From Methylobacterium sp. (GTDB lineage: Bacteria; Pseudomonadota; Alphaproteobacteria; Rhizobiales; Beijerinckiaceae), in contig JADCCN010000001.1 in the NCBI GenBank assembly GCA_020252645.1, forward strand, positions 208,099 through 272,098: a DNA stretch of 64,000 nucleotides, in the 5' to 3' direction. Under the pieces are notes generated by a model. That model saw nothing but the letters and a program-made list of their open reading frames with translations, searched no databases and was not told where the DNA came from. Shown piece by piece: positions 1 through 8,763 of the stretch. The number at the start of each line of letters is the position of its first letter. Within the stretch, counting starts at the first letter, position 1. The translations under genes were made by a program, and so were the position numbers.

Positions 1-1179
1 ATGCGAACACAAGTGGCGATCATCGGCTCAGGCCCGGCGGGCCTCCTTGTCGGGGCGATGCTGACGCAGACCGGCATCGACAACATCATCCTCGAAAGGA
101 AGTCTCGCGATTACGTGCTGGGGCGCATCCGCGCCGGCGTGCTCGAGGAGGCGACAACCGCTCTCCTGCATCGCCTCGGCGCGGGAGAACGCCTCGCGCG
201 CGAGGGCCTGAAGCATGATGGTTTCGAACTCGCCTTCCAGGGCGAAGCGTTGCGGATAGACCTCGCGCATCTCACCGGCGGGCGGACCGTGACGGTCTAT
301 GGCCAGACCGAGGTGACGCGCGACCTGATGGATCACCGCCTGGCAGCGGGGGCGGCAACCATCTACGATGCCGAAAATGTCGCGCTGCATGATTTCGGCA
401 GCGGCAGGCCGAGCGTAACCTACATGAAGGATGGCCTCACGCAGCGGCTCGACTGCGAATTCATTGCGGGTTGTGACGGTTTCCACGGCGTGAGCCGCGC
501 GAGCGTGCCGCAGGCCGCGTTGCGCAGCTTCGAGCGGGCCTACCCGTTCGGCTGGCTGGGCGTGCTCGCCGAGGTGCCGCCTTGCGCGCCGGAGTTGATC
601 TATGCCGCGCATCAACGCGGCTTCGCGCTCTGTTCCATGCGCTCGCCCACACGCAGCCGTTACTACATCCAGTGTCCGTTGGAGACCGACCCCGGCCAAT
701 GGAGCGACGAGGCCTTCTGGGACGAGTTGCGCCGCCGCATCGGCGAGAAAGCGGCGGCCCATGTGGTGACCGGCGCTTCGATCGAGAAATCCGTGGCGCC
801 GCTGCGCAGCTTCGTCGCCGAACCCTTGCGCTTCGGGCGGCTGTTCCTCGCGGGCGATGCCGCGCATATCGTGCCGCCCACGGGGGCGAAGGGGCTGAAC
901 CTTGCGGCGCGCGATGCCCATGAGCTTGCGAGCGCGCTGATCGAATTCTTCAGCGAGAAATCATCCGCCGGCATCGATCATTACTCGGATCGCGCGCTTG
1001 CGCGGATCTGGCGGGTCGAGCGCTTTTCCTGGGCGATGACGACGATGCTGCACAGGTTTCCGCAATTCTCCCCCTTCGAGGAGCGGATGCAGGAGGCGGA
1101 ATTCCGCCAGCTTCAGGTCAGCGAAACCGCGCGCCGGCTGATGGCGGAGAATTATGTCGGCGCGCCGCTGCAGGCTTGA
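1..1179 (+). CDS. pobA: 4-hydroxybenzoate 3-monooxygenase
   Basis: FAD- and NAD(P)H-dependent cytoplasmic hydroxylase that converts 4-hydroxybenzoate to protocatechuate. At 392 residues it matches the family length of about 394. Visible motifs are the FAD-binding GSGPAG at residues 9-14, RIRAGVLEE near 42-50, and GDAAH followed by VPPTG at 285-295. The substrate-site residues known from the Pseudomonas enzyme fall at identical numbers: Tyr201, Ser212, Arg214, Tyr222 and Tyr385, so the enzyme looks fully functional. The ATG is the first base of the window, so its promoter and any PobR-type regulator lie outside. It converges on the inositol operon, and no other protocatechuate-pathway gene is present here. 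Confidence 0.96.
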   Translation: MRTQVAIIGSGPAGLLVGAMLTQTGIDNIILERKSRDYVLGRIRAGVLEEATTALLHRLGAGERLAREGLKHDGFELAFQGEALRIDLAHLTGGRTVTVYGQTEVTRDLMDHRLAAGAATIYDAENVALHDFGSGRPSVTYMKDGLTQRLDCEFIAGCDGFHGVSRASVPQAALRSFERAYPFGWLGVLAEVPPCAPELIYAAHQRGFALCSMRSPTRSRYYIQCPLETDPGQWSDEAFWDELRRRIGEKAAAHVVTGASIEKSVAPLRSFVAEPLRFGRLFLAGDAAHIVPPTGAKGLNLAARDAHELASALIEFFSEKSSAGIDHYSDRALARIWRVERFSWAMTTMLHRFPQFSPFEERMQEAEFRQLQVSETARRLMAENYVGAPLQA

Positions 1180-1192
1180 AGGCCGTCCCGTC

Positions 1193-1215
1193 ATGCCCGG
1201 ACTTGCTCCGGGCAT
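1193..1215. repeat. Perfect 9-bp stem intergenic hairpin
   Basis: The arms ATGCCCGGA and TCCGGGCAT flank the 5-base loop CTTGC, just downstream of pobA. There is no T tract, so it does not look like an intrinsic terminator. It resembles a palindromic intergenic repeat that is frequent in Rhizobiales genomes, though this cannot be confirmed from one copy. Confidence 0.55.
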
Positions 1216-1272
1216 CGACGACCTTGCACGCAGCGGGAAGACCCGGATCGCCCGGCCATGAAGGGAGCGGCG

Positions 1273-1400
1273 AGAGCGAAATTCGATCTGAATGAATGAG
1301 ATCGACCGCTCTCTGTTTTTGTGATTGATCGCGTTTTCTTCACGCGAACCGGCATCCATCCCCGCCTTCACGAGGGACAAGCTTCGCTTGAAAATGCTTT
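1273..1400 (-). repeat. Dispersed inverted-repeat element, copy 1 (with insertion)
   Basis: Read on the minus strand, this stretch starts with AGCATTTTCAAGCGAAG and continues with CCGGTTCGCGTGAAGAAA, both also present in the copy downstream of the molybdenum hydroxylase gene. It ends in an AGAGC...GCTCT stem. Between the two blocks it carries roughly 25 extra bases that the other copy lacks. The element abuts the stop codon of iolB, so it could also act as that operon's 3' structure. Identity was judged by eye across four copies in the window. Confidence 0.7.
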
Positions 1401-2196
1401 ATTTCTTCAACATCCACGCATGGGCGGGGTCGTTGTGAAAGCGCCAGAGGCGCTTCGGCCCGGCCATCACATTGAGATAATAGAGATCATAGCCATGCGC
1501 CGCCCCCACGGGGTGGTACCCCTCCGGCACGAGCACGACATCGCCATCCTGCACGGTGATGGTCTCGTCGAGCGAGCGGTCATCCGTGTAGACCCGCTGC
1601 ATCGCATAGCCTTGAGGTGGGCGGATGCGGTGATAATAGGTTTCCTCGAGCAGGCTTTCGGCCGGAAGATTGTCGCGATCATGCTTGTGGGGCGGGTAAC
1701 TCGACCAATGTCCGCCGGGGGTGATCACCTCCACCACGAGCAGGCTTTCGGCATGCGGCGAGGTATCCGGCAGGATGTTGCGCACATGGCGCGTATTCGT
1801 GCCGGTTCCGCGCGTTTCCTGCCCCACTTCGAAAGGTGGAATGAGCCTGGCCGGCAGGCTCCCGAAGGCGGGCGCGGTGCAGATCGCGATCTCGCAACCG
1901 GTTCGCGCCTCGGCCCGCCAGTTCGAATTCGCCGGCACATAGAGGGAGGCCGGCGAGCCGTCGAACGGGCTTTCGCGCCCGCCCTGATCGCCGAAATCCT
2001 GTCCGCTGGCGGCAAGATGCGCCGTGCCCGAGACCATGACGATGCAGGCCTCGCGCCGCGCGGTTCCGGCCTCGATCACATCGCCCGCCGCGAGCCGGTA
2101 GAGCGAGAAGCCGACATAGGTCCAGCCCGCATTCTCGGGCGTGATGTTGTGGATGGGATTCCTGGCCGAGGGCCGCCGCAGCAGATGCGAGTTCAT
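1399..2196 (-). CDS. iolB: 5-deoxy-glucuronate isomerase (IolB)
   Basis: Bicupin isomerase of myo-inositol catabolism that converts 5-deoxy-D-glucuronate to 5-dehydro-2-deoxy-D-gluconate. Its 265 residues match the family. Features seen include the histidine-rich metal-site region SYPPHKHDRDN, the later YHRIRPPQGYAMQRVYTDD block and the C-terminal VPEGYHPVGAAHGYDLYYLN. The frame is open further upstream, but the ATG at 2196 overlaps the iolE stop in an ATGA arrangement and gives the correct N terminus, so it was chosen. It is the last gene of iolD-iolE-iolB. No transcription terminator is obvious, but a repeat element abuts the stop. Confidence 0.93.
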   Translation of the reverse strand: MNSHLLRRPSARNPIHNITPENAGWTYVGFSLYRLAAGDVIEAGTARREACIVMVSGTAHLAASGQDFGDQGGRESPFDGSPASLYVPANSNWRAEARTGCEIAICTAPAFGSLPARLIPPFEVGQETRGTGTNTRHVRNILPDTSPHAESLLVVEVITPGGHWSSYPPHKHDRDNLPAESLLEETYYHRIRPPQGYAMQRVYTDDRSLDETITVQDGDVVLVPEGYHPVGAAHGYDLYYLNVMAGPKRLWRFHNDPAHAWMLKK

Positions 2197-3092
2197 GCGA
2201 GGCCAGCCTCCTTCAATGCCCATTGCAGATGCGCGACGCCCTTCCTGGCATAGGTGAGCGGATGCGCCTTCTTCGGGTCCTGCTCGGCTTCGACGATCAC
2301 CCAGCCGGAATAGCCCGCGAGCGCCTTGAAGACGCTGACATAATCCACCGCGCCATCGCCCGGTACGGTATAGGTGCCGAGTTCTGAACCCATGCCGAGG
2401 ATGGAATCGAGGAAGGACCAGTCGCCCGCTTTCGATTTGGCGATGATCGCGGGGCGCACATCCTTGCAATGCACATGGGTGATGCGCGAGCGATAGGTTG
2501 CCGCGAGTTCGGCGGGGTCAGAGCCGCCCCAGGTCGCGTGACCGGTATCGAGCAGCAGGTTTACGGAAGGCCCGCAAGCATCCATCAGGCGCGCGATATC
2601 GGCGCGGCTCTCGATGATCGTGCCCATGTGATGGTGGTAGCAGAGCACGAGGCCTTCATCGGCGAGCATATCGGCGAAATCGGTCATCCGCGCGGCATAG
2701 GGCATCCATTCGCCGGCCGCGAGATTCGGGCGCTTCGAGAGCGGCATCACGCGGTTGCCATGGATCGCGTTCGACGTCTCCGCGACGATGAACACGCGGG
2801 TGCCCATCGCCTTCAGCAATTCGCGGTGGGATTTCGCCAGGGCGAATTCCTCCTTCGCGTCGCGCCTCAGCAATTCCAGGGAATGCCAGCCGCCCACGAG
2901 CGACATGCCGAAAGGCGCCAGAGCGGCCTTCAGCGCTTTCGCCTCGCGCGGAAACTTGTTGCCGAGTTCCATGCCCACGAATCCCGCCTCCCTCGCTTCC
3001 GCGAGGCAGGTTTCGAGCGGGGTTTCGCCACCGATTTCGAGCAGGTCGTCATTCGACCAGCCGATGGGGTTGGCGCCGATGCGGATGGTCAT
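2193..3092 (-). CDS. iolE: Inosose dehydratase (IolE)
   Basis: TIM-barrel enzyme of the xylose-isomerase-like superfamily that dehydrates 2-keto-myo-inositol (scyllo-inosose) to 3D-trihydroxycyclohexane-1,2-dione. Its 299 residues are a normal length. The N terminus IRIGANPIGWSNDD and the segments LCYHHHMGT, LLLDTGHATWGG and THVHCKDV are characteristic, and they supply the metal-binding His, Glu and Asp residues expected of the family. The gene sits between iolD (3-bp gap upstream) and iolB (ATGA overlap downstream), so the three are almost certainly co-transcribed and translationally coupled. Confidence 0.94.
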   Translation of the reverse strand: MTIRIGANPIGWSNDDLLEIGGETPLETCLAEAREAGFVGMELGNKFPREAKALKAALAPFGMSLVGGWHSLELLRRDAKEEFALAKSHRELLKAMGTRVFIVAETSNAIHGNRVMPLSKRPNLAAGEWMPYAARMTDFADMLADEGLVLCYHHHMGTIIESRADIARLMDACGPSVNLLLDTGHATWGGSDPAELAATYRSRITHVHCKDVRPAIIAKSKAGDWSFLDSILGMGSELGTYTVPGDGAVDYVSVFKALAGYSGWVIVEAEQDPKKAHPLTYARKGVAHLQWALKEAGLA

Positions 3093-3095
3093 GGA

Positions 3096-4943
3096 TCAGT
3101 CTCCGAGACGCTGGGCTTTTTTCGCGTCGAGATAGCGGGCATGGGCGGTGCCTACTTCCTGGCGCGTGGATACTTCCGGCACGGCCACATCCCACCAATG
3201 CCCGCCGGCATCGGTGGATGCCAGCGGGTCCGTGTCGATGACGATGGCGGTTGTGGTTTTCGCGCGGCGCGCCGTCTTCAGCGCCTTTTCAAGCGCCGCG
3301 ATACCCTGGACCTTCACCGCCTTCGCGCCGAGCGAGCCTGCGTGTTTCGCAAAATCGATGGCGGGAATCGTCTTGTGGCGGGTGTGCTGCAGCAGGTTGT
3401 TGAAGCTCTCGCCGCCCGTCGCGCGCTGCAGGCGGTTGATGCAGCCGTAACCGCGATTATCGAGGATCACGATGGTCAGTTTCAGCCCCAGCTGAACCGA
3501 GGTTGCGATCTCGGAGTTCATCATGAGGTAGGAGCCGTCGCCCACCATCACGATCACCTCGCGCTCCGGCTCGGCCATCTTCACGCCCAGACCGCCGGCG
3601 ATCTCGTAGCCCATGCAGGAATAGCCGTATTCGAGGTGATAGCCGCCGGGGCGGCCCGCCTGCCAGAGCTTGTGGAGTTCACCCGGCAGGCCGCCGGCGG
3701 CGCAGACCACCACATCGGTTTTCCGCGCCTCGCGCTGCACCGCGCCGATCACCTGGGCATCCGAGGGAAGGGGGCTGTCAGTCGTCGCGGTATAGGGCGC
3801 GGCCCTGGCGAGCCATTCGCCTTTCGCCTTCCCGGCCTGCGCGCTCCAGCTTGCGGGCGCCTTGTGGCCGGCAAGACCGCGCATCAGCGCTGCAAGGCCG
3901 GCCTTCGCATCCGCCACGAGTGGCAGCGCGCCATGCTTGCCTGCATCGAAGGGCTGCACGTTGAGCGCGATGATCACCCGATCCGGGTTCGCAAAGAGCG
4001 TGCGCGAGCCGGTCGTGAAATCCTGCAGGCGCGTGCCGATGGCGAGGATGACATCCGCCTCGGCCGCGAGCGCATTGGCAGCACCCGTGCCGGTGACGCC
4101 GATCGCGCCGAGGTTCAGCGGCTCATCGACGGGCAGCGTCGATTTCCCGGCCTGCGTTTCCGCTGATGGAATGCCGAAGCGGCGGCAGAAGGCGAGCAAT
4201 TCCCGCTCGGCTTCGGAATAAAGAACCCCGCCGCCGGCGATGACAAACGGCTTTTTCGCGGCCTTCAGCGCGGCCAGTGCATGCGTGAGTTCCCGATCAT
4301 CCGGCTTCGCCCGGCGTGGCAGCCAGAGGCGGGGCACGAAGAATTCCTCCGAGTAATCATGGGCTTCCGCCTGCACATCCTGGCAGAAGGCGAGCGTGAC
4401 CGGCCCGCATTCGGAAGGATCGGTCAAGACCTGCATCGCGCGGGGCAAGGCGGTCAGCAACTGCTCGGGCCGCATGATGCGATCGAAAAAGCGCGAGACG
4501 GGCCGAAAGCAATCATTGGCGGAGACCGTGCCGTCGCCGAAATCCTCGATCTGCTGGAGAACGGGGTCCGGCCGGCGATTGGCGAAGACATCGCCGGGGA
4601 TCAGCAGCACCGGCAGCCGGTTCACATGGGCGAGGGCTGCGGCCGTGACCATGTTGGTGGCGCCGGGGCCGATGGAGGTGGTGCAGGCCATGAAGCGGCG
4701 GCGGCGCGTTTGCTTCGCGAAGGCGATCGCGGCATGTGCCATCGCCTGCTCGTTATGCGCGCGGAAGGTGGGAAAGAAGTCGCGCGCGCCATGCAAGGCC
4801 TCGCCGAGGCCGGCAACATTGCCATGGCCGAAAATCGCCCAGCAACCGGCAAAAATCGGCAGGGTCTGGCCCCGGAATTCGGTGTTCTGCGCCGCGAGAT
4901 AGCGCACCAGCGCCTGCGCAGCCGTGAGGCGAAGGCTCGCCAT
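3096..4943 (-). CDS. iolD: 3D-(3,5/4)-trihydroxycyclohexane-1,2-dione acylhydrolase (IolD)
   Basis: Thiamine-diphosphate-dependent hydrolase that opens the inositol-derived ring to 5-deoxyglucuronate. Its 615 residues are typical. The three-domain layout of ThDP enzymes is visible: an N-terminal pyrimidine-binding domain, a central domain around residues 200-350 (FVIAGGGVLYSEAE), and a C-terminal diphosphate-binding domain with the GDGSYLMMNSEIATS motif. Two ATGs compete. AGGGGAG sits about 10 bases before the codon at 4943 and practically abuts the one at 4952, so 4943 was chosen. It is the first gene of iolD-E-B. iolC, iolG and an IolR-type regulator are not in the window, and iolA/mmsA lies about 50 kb away. 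Confidence 0.94.
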   Translation of the reverse strand: MASLRLTAAQALVRYLAAQNTEFRGQTLPIFAGCWAIFGHGNVAGLGEALHGARDFFPTFRAHNEQAMAHAAIAFAKQTRRRRFMACTTSIGPGATNMVTAAALAHVNRLPVLLIPGDVFANRRPDPVLQQIEDFGDGTVSANDCFRPVSRFFDRIMRPEQLLTALPRAMQVLTDPSECGPVTLAFCQDVQAEAHDYSEEFFVPRLWLPRRAKPDDRELTHALAALKAAKKPFVIAGGGVLYSEAERELLAFCRRFGIPSAETQAGKSTLPVDEPLNLGAIGVTGTGAANALAAEADVILAIGTRLQDFTTGSRTLFANPDRVIIALNVQPFDAGKHGALPLVADAKAGLAALMRGLAGHKAPASWSAQAGKAKGEWLARAAPYTATTDSPLPSDAQVIGAVQREARKTDVVVCAAGGLPGELHKLWQAGRPGGYHLEYGYSCMGYEIAGGLGVKMAEPEREVIVMVGDGSYLMMNSEIATSVQLGLKLTIVILDNRGYGCINRLQRATGGESFNNLLQHTRHKTIPAIDFAKHAGSLGAKAVKVQGIAALEKALKTARRAKTTTAIVIDTDPLASTDAGGHWWDVAVPEVSTRQEVGTAHARYLDAKKAQRLGD

Positions 4944-5313
4944 GGAGTGCATTCTCCCCTGGAATCGCCGGTTCCGGCCTATTTTGCCGGCATCGTAAGG
5001 CTGGAAGCCCAGGCAGTTCAACCGCGGTTTTCCGCGGATGCGGATTGCTGGCGCCGATATCGTGCGCCAGCCAACCGCTGCATGACAAGTTCCATCCCGC
5101 TTTGCGACATCCCGCCTATCCTGCTGCGGGTGATCTCCATCCTCCAGCGCATCGGGTCCTGCATGATTTCGGCCCCCGGGGCCTCCATCGGTCACTTTGC
5201 GGCCTCCACGGGCGAAGATCGGTTCCGGAACCTGCTTGACGCCTGTTGAATCCCGGCTTGCCAGCCGGGTGCGGATTGGCCATCACTCAGGCGAAACAGT
5301 TTTGGAGGCGCGC
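4944..5313. promoter_or_regulatory. Divergent intergenic region, iolD / rhodanese gene
   Basis: These 370 bases separate the iol operon from the rhodanese gene and must hold the promoters for both. Three symmetrical sequences stand out: CCGCGG-TTTT-CCGCGG at 5022-5037, the 12-bp palindrome GGTTCCGGAACC at 5221-5232, and CCCGGCT-TGCC-AGCCGGG at 5252-5269. The last two lie upstream of the rhodanese gene. Any could be an operator or an RNA hairpin. No clear -35/-10 pair was identified. Confidence 0.35.
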
Positions 5314-5634
5314 ATGGCCATCATCGATCTCGACCTCGACACGATCCGCGAGGGGCTCGCGGATGGTTCGATCCTGCTGATCGATGTGCGCGAGGCGCAT
5401 GAATTCGCCATGGGCCATATCCCCGAATCCCTCTCCATGCCGCTCTCGACCTTCGATCCCGAGGAGATTCCCGAGGCGGAGGGGCGGCGGATCGTGTTTT
5501 CCTGCGCCGCGGGTGTGCGTTCGCGCCATGCCCTCATGATGGCGCAGGCGGCGGGGCTGCCGCTGGCGGAACATTATGCCGGCGGCTTCAAGGATTGGGT
5601 GATGGCCGGTGAGGAAATCGCCCGCGGGGACTGA
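5314..5634 (+). CDS. Single-domain rhodanese-like sulfurtransferase
   Basis: Small cytoplasmic protein of 106 residues consisting of one rhodanese domain (GlpE/PspE size class). The active-site loop is intact, with catalytic Cys64 in CAAGVR (residues 64-69), preceded by LLIDVREAHEFAMGHIPES, the usual substrate-entry segment. It probably transfers sulfane sulfur from thiosulfate or a persulfide to an acceptor thiol. The ATG at 5314 follows GGAGG by six bases. An upstream in-frame extension has no such ribosome site and no domain content. Its placement just before a molybdenum hydroxylase gene is suggestive, because such enzymes need a sulfurated cofactor, but that link is inference only. Confidence 0.87.
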   Translation: MAIIDLDLDTIREGLADGSILLIDVREAHEFAMGHIPESLSMPLSTFDPEEIPEAEGRRIVFSCAAGVRSRHALMMAQAAGLPLAEHYAGGFKDWVMAGEEIARGD

Positions 5635-5709
5635 TCCGGACTTGAAGCGCGGCGATCCGTGCCTATGCTGGGCAGTGACGGGTATTCCCCCTCCTCAGGA
5701 TCTTCCGCC

Positions 5710-7995
5710 ATGAAATTCGGCATCGGACAGGCGCTCACGCGCGTCGAGGATCAGCGATTCATCACCGGCGCGGGGCATTATGCCACCGATGCCCGCGCGA
5801 AAGGCGAAGCGCACGCCTTCGTGCTGCGTGCGCCTTTCGCGCATGCCACCTTCCGCATCAGGAACATCGAGGAAGCGCGCGCCATGCCGGGCGTGGCGCT
5901 CATCCTCACCGGCGCGGATATCGGCCATCTCGGGCTGCTGCCCTGTCAGGCACCGCAGAAGAACCGCGACGGCCAGCGCATGGCGCTTCCCGAATATCCG
6001 GTTCTGCCGCGCGACACCGTGCGCCATGTGGGCGAGGCGGTCGCCTTCATCGTGGCGGAGAATCTCGACCTTGCGCGCGATGCGGCGGAAGCTCTCGACA
6101 TCGAATGGAACAGCCTGCCGGTCGCGGCTGACCTCGCGAGTGCCCGCAAGCCCGGTGCGGCTCTCGTGCACAGGGAAGCGCCGGGCAACGTGGCCTTCGA
6201 GACCGTGCTCGGCGACATGGAAAAGACCGACGCGGTCTTCGCCAAGGCGCATCGCGTGATCGGGCTTGATCTTGTGAACAATCGCATCGTGGCCAATTAC
6301 ATGGAGCCGCGCTCCGTGCTGGCGGAGGTGAAGGGCGACAACTTCACCATCACGCTCGGCTCGCAAGGCAGCCACGGCCTGCGCGACACGCTCGCCAGGG
6401 CGATCTTCAGGATCGACCCCGCCAATATCCGCGTCATCACGCCGGATGTCGGCGGTGGCTTCGGCACCAAGACCTTCATGTATCGCGAATATCCGTTGGC
6501 CGCCGAGGCCGCGCGGCGGCTGGGCCGTCCCGTGCGCTGGGTGTCGGATCGTTCCGAGCATTTCTTCGCCTGCGCGCAGGGCCGCGACAACCTCACCCAT
6601 GCCGAGATGGCGCTCGACGAGAAGGGCCGCTTCCTCGCCATCCGCGTGAAGCTCGATGCGAATATGGGGGCCTATCTCTCGCAATATGCGCCGTTCATCC
6701 CGTGGGTGGGCTCCACCATGCTCACGGGGTGCTACGATATCCCCACGGGCTACACGCTGATCCGCGGCATCTACTCGCATTCCGTGCCGATCGACGCCTA
6801 TCGCGGCGCGGGGCGTCCCGAGGCGGCCTATACCATTGAACGCCTTGTCGATTTCATCGCCGACGAAATCGGGATGGATCGTATTGCCCTGCGCAGGCTG
6901 AACCTCGTGAAGCCGCGCCAAATGCCCTATCGCACGCCGACGGGCCGCGTCTATGACACCGGCGAATTCGCCGGGCACATGAGCCGCGCGATGGAAAAGG
7001 CCGAGTGGAAGGGCTTCCCGGCCCGCCTGCGGGCAGCCAGGCGCAAGGGCCTCATCCGCGGCATTGGCCTCGGCGTCTATATCGAGGCCTGTGGCGGCGG
7101 CGGGGCCGAGCCCGGCCATGTGACGCTCGAGAAGGATGGCACCGTCACCGTGCGCATCGGCACGCAATCGAACGGGCAGGGGCATGAGACAGCCTATGCG
7201 CAGCTTGTCGCCGAGCATCTCGATCTGCCGCTCAGCCAGATCCGCGTGAAGCAGGGCGATACGAAGGAAATCCCCTCCGGTTCGGGCACGGGCGGTTCGC
7301 GCTCCATCCCCGTGGGTGGCGCGGGCGTGGCGCTGGCGGCCGAAGGACTTGCGAAGACGCTGAAGAAACTCGCGGCCAACGCGCTTGAGGCGGGAGAGGG
7401 CGACCTCGAAATCGCGGATGGCGCGGTGCGCATCGCCGGCACCGACCGGCGGATGAGCTATGCGGAAATCGCAGCGCTTCCTGCCGCGAAGAAGGCGATG
7501 CTGACCGAAACCGCTTCCTTCAAGCCGCCGGAGGCGACCTACCCCAACGGCACGCATGTAGCCGAGGTCGAGATCGACCCGGATACGGGTGAAATCCGCA
7601 TCGTGAATTACGTCATCGTCGATGATTTCGGCGTGACGGTGAACCCCTTGCTCCTCGCGGGCCAGATCCATGGCGGCATCGCGCAGGGCATCGGGCAGGC
7701 GCTGGTCGAGAATTTCGTGATGGACGAGAAGGGCCAGATTCTCACCGCGAGCTTCCTCGATTACGCGATGCCCCGCGCGCAGGACATGCCGGATTTCATC
7801 TTCGAGACACGCAATGTGCGCTCGACCACGAATATCCTGGGCGTGAAGGGCGCGGGCGAAGCGGGCACGATCGGCGCTGCCCCGGCCGTGATGAACGCCG
7901 TGGTGGATGCCCTGCGGCGCGAAAAAGGCCTTCGCCACATCGATATGCCCGCCACCCCGCGCCGGCTGTGGGAAGCCCTGCGCCGGGGCAGATAA
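5710..7995 (+). CDS. Molybdopterin-binding large subunit, xanthine dehydrogenase/CoxL family
   Basis: Large catalytic subunit (761 residues) of a molybdenum hydroxylase. The N-terminal domain begins GIGQALTRVEDQRFITGAGHY and is followed by the cofactor domains, with GGGFGTK near residue 248 and AYRGAGR at 363-369. AYRGAGR marks the form II CO-dehydrogenase-like group rather than true CO dehydrogenase. The catalytic glutamate is predicted at Glu717 in KGAGEAGTIGAA. The substrate is unknown; aldehydes or N-heterocycles are typical. The small 2Fe-2S and FAD subunits that normally accompany it are absent on both sides. The ATG at 5710 fits the family start better than an upstream codon at 5659. 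The downstream cytochromes may accept its electrons. Confidence 0.9.
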   Translation: MKFGIGQALTRVEDQRFITGAGHYATDARAKGEAHAFVLRAPFAHATFRIRNIEEARAMPGVALILTGADIGHLGLLPCQAPQKNRDGQRMALPEYPVLPRDTVRHVGEAVAFIVAENLDLARDAAEALDIEWNSLPVAADLASARKPGAALVHREAPGNVAFETVLGDMEKTDAVFAKAHRVIGLDLVNNRIVANYMEPRSVLAEVKGDNFTITLGSQGSHGLRDTLARAIFRIDPANIRVITPDVGGGFGTKTFMYREYPLAAEAARRLGRPVRWVSDRSEHFFACAQGRDNLTHAEMALDEKGRFLAIRVKLDANMGAYLSQYAPFIPWVGSTMLTGCYDIPTGYTLIRGIYSHSVPIDAYRGAGRPEAAYTIERLVDFIADEIGMDRIALRRLNLVKPRQMPYRTPTGRVYDTGEFAGHMSRAMEKAEWKGFPARLRAARRKGLIRGIGLGVYIEACGGGGAEPGHVTLEKDGTVTVRIGTQSNGQGHETAYAQLVAEHLDLPLSQIRVKQGDTKEIPSGSGTGGSRSIPVGGAGVALAAEGLAKTLKKLAANALEAGEGDLEIADGAVRIAGTDRRMSYAEIAALPAAKKAMLTETASFKPPEATYPNGTHVAEVEIDPDTGEIRIVNYVIVDDFGVTVNPLLLAGQIHGGIAQGIGQALVENFVMDEKGQILTASFLDYAMPRAQDMPDFIFETRNVRSTTNILGVKGAGEAGTIGAAPAVMNAVVDALRREKGLRHIDMPATPRRLWEALRRGR

Positions 7996-8027
7996 ACGGC
8001 CGATCACAACGCTGTGAGAACCGCTTG

Positions 8028-8127
8028 GAGCATTTTCAAGCGAAGTGGAACCGGTTCGCGTGAAGAAATGCGATTAAACAAAGAGATAGAGCATCGGCTC
8101 TGATCCGGTCAGATCGGAAAATGCTCC
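8028..8127 (+). repeat. Dispersed inverted-repeat element, copy 2
   Basis: A roughly 100-bp element with perfect 10-bp terminal inverted repeats, GAGCATTTTC at the left and GAAAATGCTC at the right. It contains the shared interior words CCGGTTCGCGTGAAGAA and CAGATCGGAA. It fills much of the 306-bp gap between the molybdenum hydroxylase and cytochrome c-prime genes, which suggests those genes may be separate transcription units. The rest of the gap shows nothing recognisable. Confidence 0.8.
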
Positions 8128-8301
8128 ATACTTGCGGTTCTGCAATCAGAATCCGCTCGACACCCGGCCTGGATGCGGGAACGGTGAGGCGTGCGCCGCA
8201 TGGTTGAACAGCCGCCAGCGCACCCCGCCGGCACCCTCTGGCGGCTTCGCCATGAACCGGGTTCGCCGTCATCGGTGCCCGCCAGATATGGGGAAACCTC
8301 C

Positions 8302-8730
8302 ATGCGTCGTCTCTTTGTCGCCGGTGCAATGGTCGCGATCGGCCTCACCGCAGCCTATGCGCAGTCCAATCCGATCGCCGAGCGCAAAGACGTGTTCAAG
8401 AGCTTCGGCGGGGCGCTGCGCCCCGTGGGCCCGATGCTGCGCGGGGAAGCGCCGTTCGAGGCCGCCAAGGTTCAGGAAGCGCTGAAGACCATTGCCGAAG
8501 GCGCGCCGAAGGTTGCGAAGCTGTTCCCGGCCGGGTCGGGCACCGGTGACACCAAGGCTCTCCCGGCCATCTGGACCGACAATGCCCGCTTCCTCGGCAT
8601 GTTCACCAAGCTCGAGGCGGATGCCAGGGCCGCCGCCGCGGCCATCCGCGATGAGGCGAGCTTCAAGGCCGAAATGCCGAAAGTTCTAGGCAATTGCGGC
8701 ACCTGCCACGATGCGTTCCGCGCGAAGTAA
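8302..8730 (+). CDS. Cytochrome c-prime-type (class II) cytochrome
   Basis: Periplasmic monohaem cytochrome of 142 residues. It has an N-terminal signal peptide (RRLFVAGAMVAIGLTAAYA, cleavage after AYA near residue 20), a four-helix-bundle body, and the haem motif at the extreme C terminus, CGTCH at residues 132-136. That C-terminal haem position is diagnostic for class II cytochromes c. Members bind NO or CO, or transfer electrons. The ATG at 8302 directly precedes the signal peptide and follows GGGGA; the longer open frame upstream lacks support. It lies 33 bp before the dihaem cytochrome gene, so the two are probably co-transcribed. Confidence 0.9.
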   Translation: MRRLFVAGAMVAIGLTAAYAQSNPIAERKDVFKSFGGALRPVGPMLRGEAPFEAAKVQEALKTIAEGAPKVAKLFPAGSGTGDTKALPAIWTDNARFLGMFTKLEADARAAAAAIRDEASFKAEMPKVLGNCGTCHDAFRAK

Positions 8731-8763
8731 GGCTCAGGGCCGGATCGCGGCGGGGAGGCAGTC

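Noticed and set aside
2197-2469. Longer N terminus for IolB
   Set aside because: The extra 91 codons lie inside iolE in another frame, are Arg-rich, and the ATGA-coupled start gives the correct family length.
5710-7995. True aerobic CO dehydrogenase (CoxL form I)
   Set aside because: The active-site segment is AYRGAGR rather than AYRCSFR, and coxM and coxS are absent.
5695-8007. Minus-strand open frame of about 770 codons opposite the molybdenum hydroxylase gene
   Set aside because: Mirror image of the real gene with no recognisable motif and no ribosome site.
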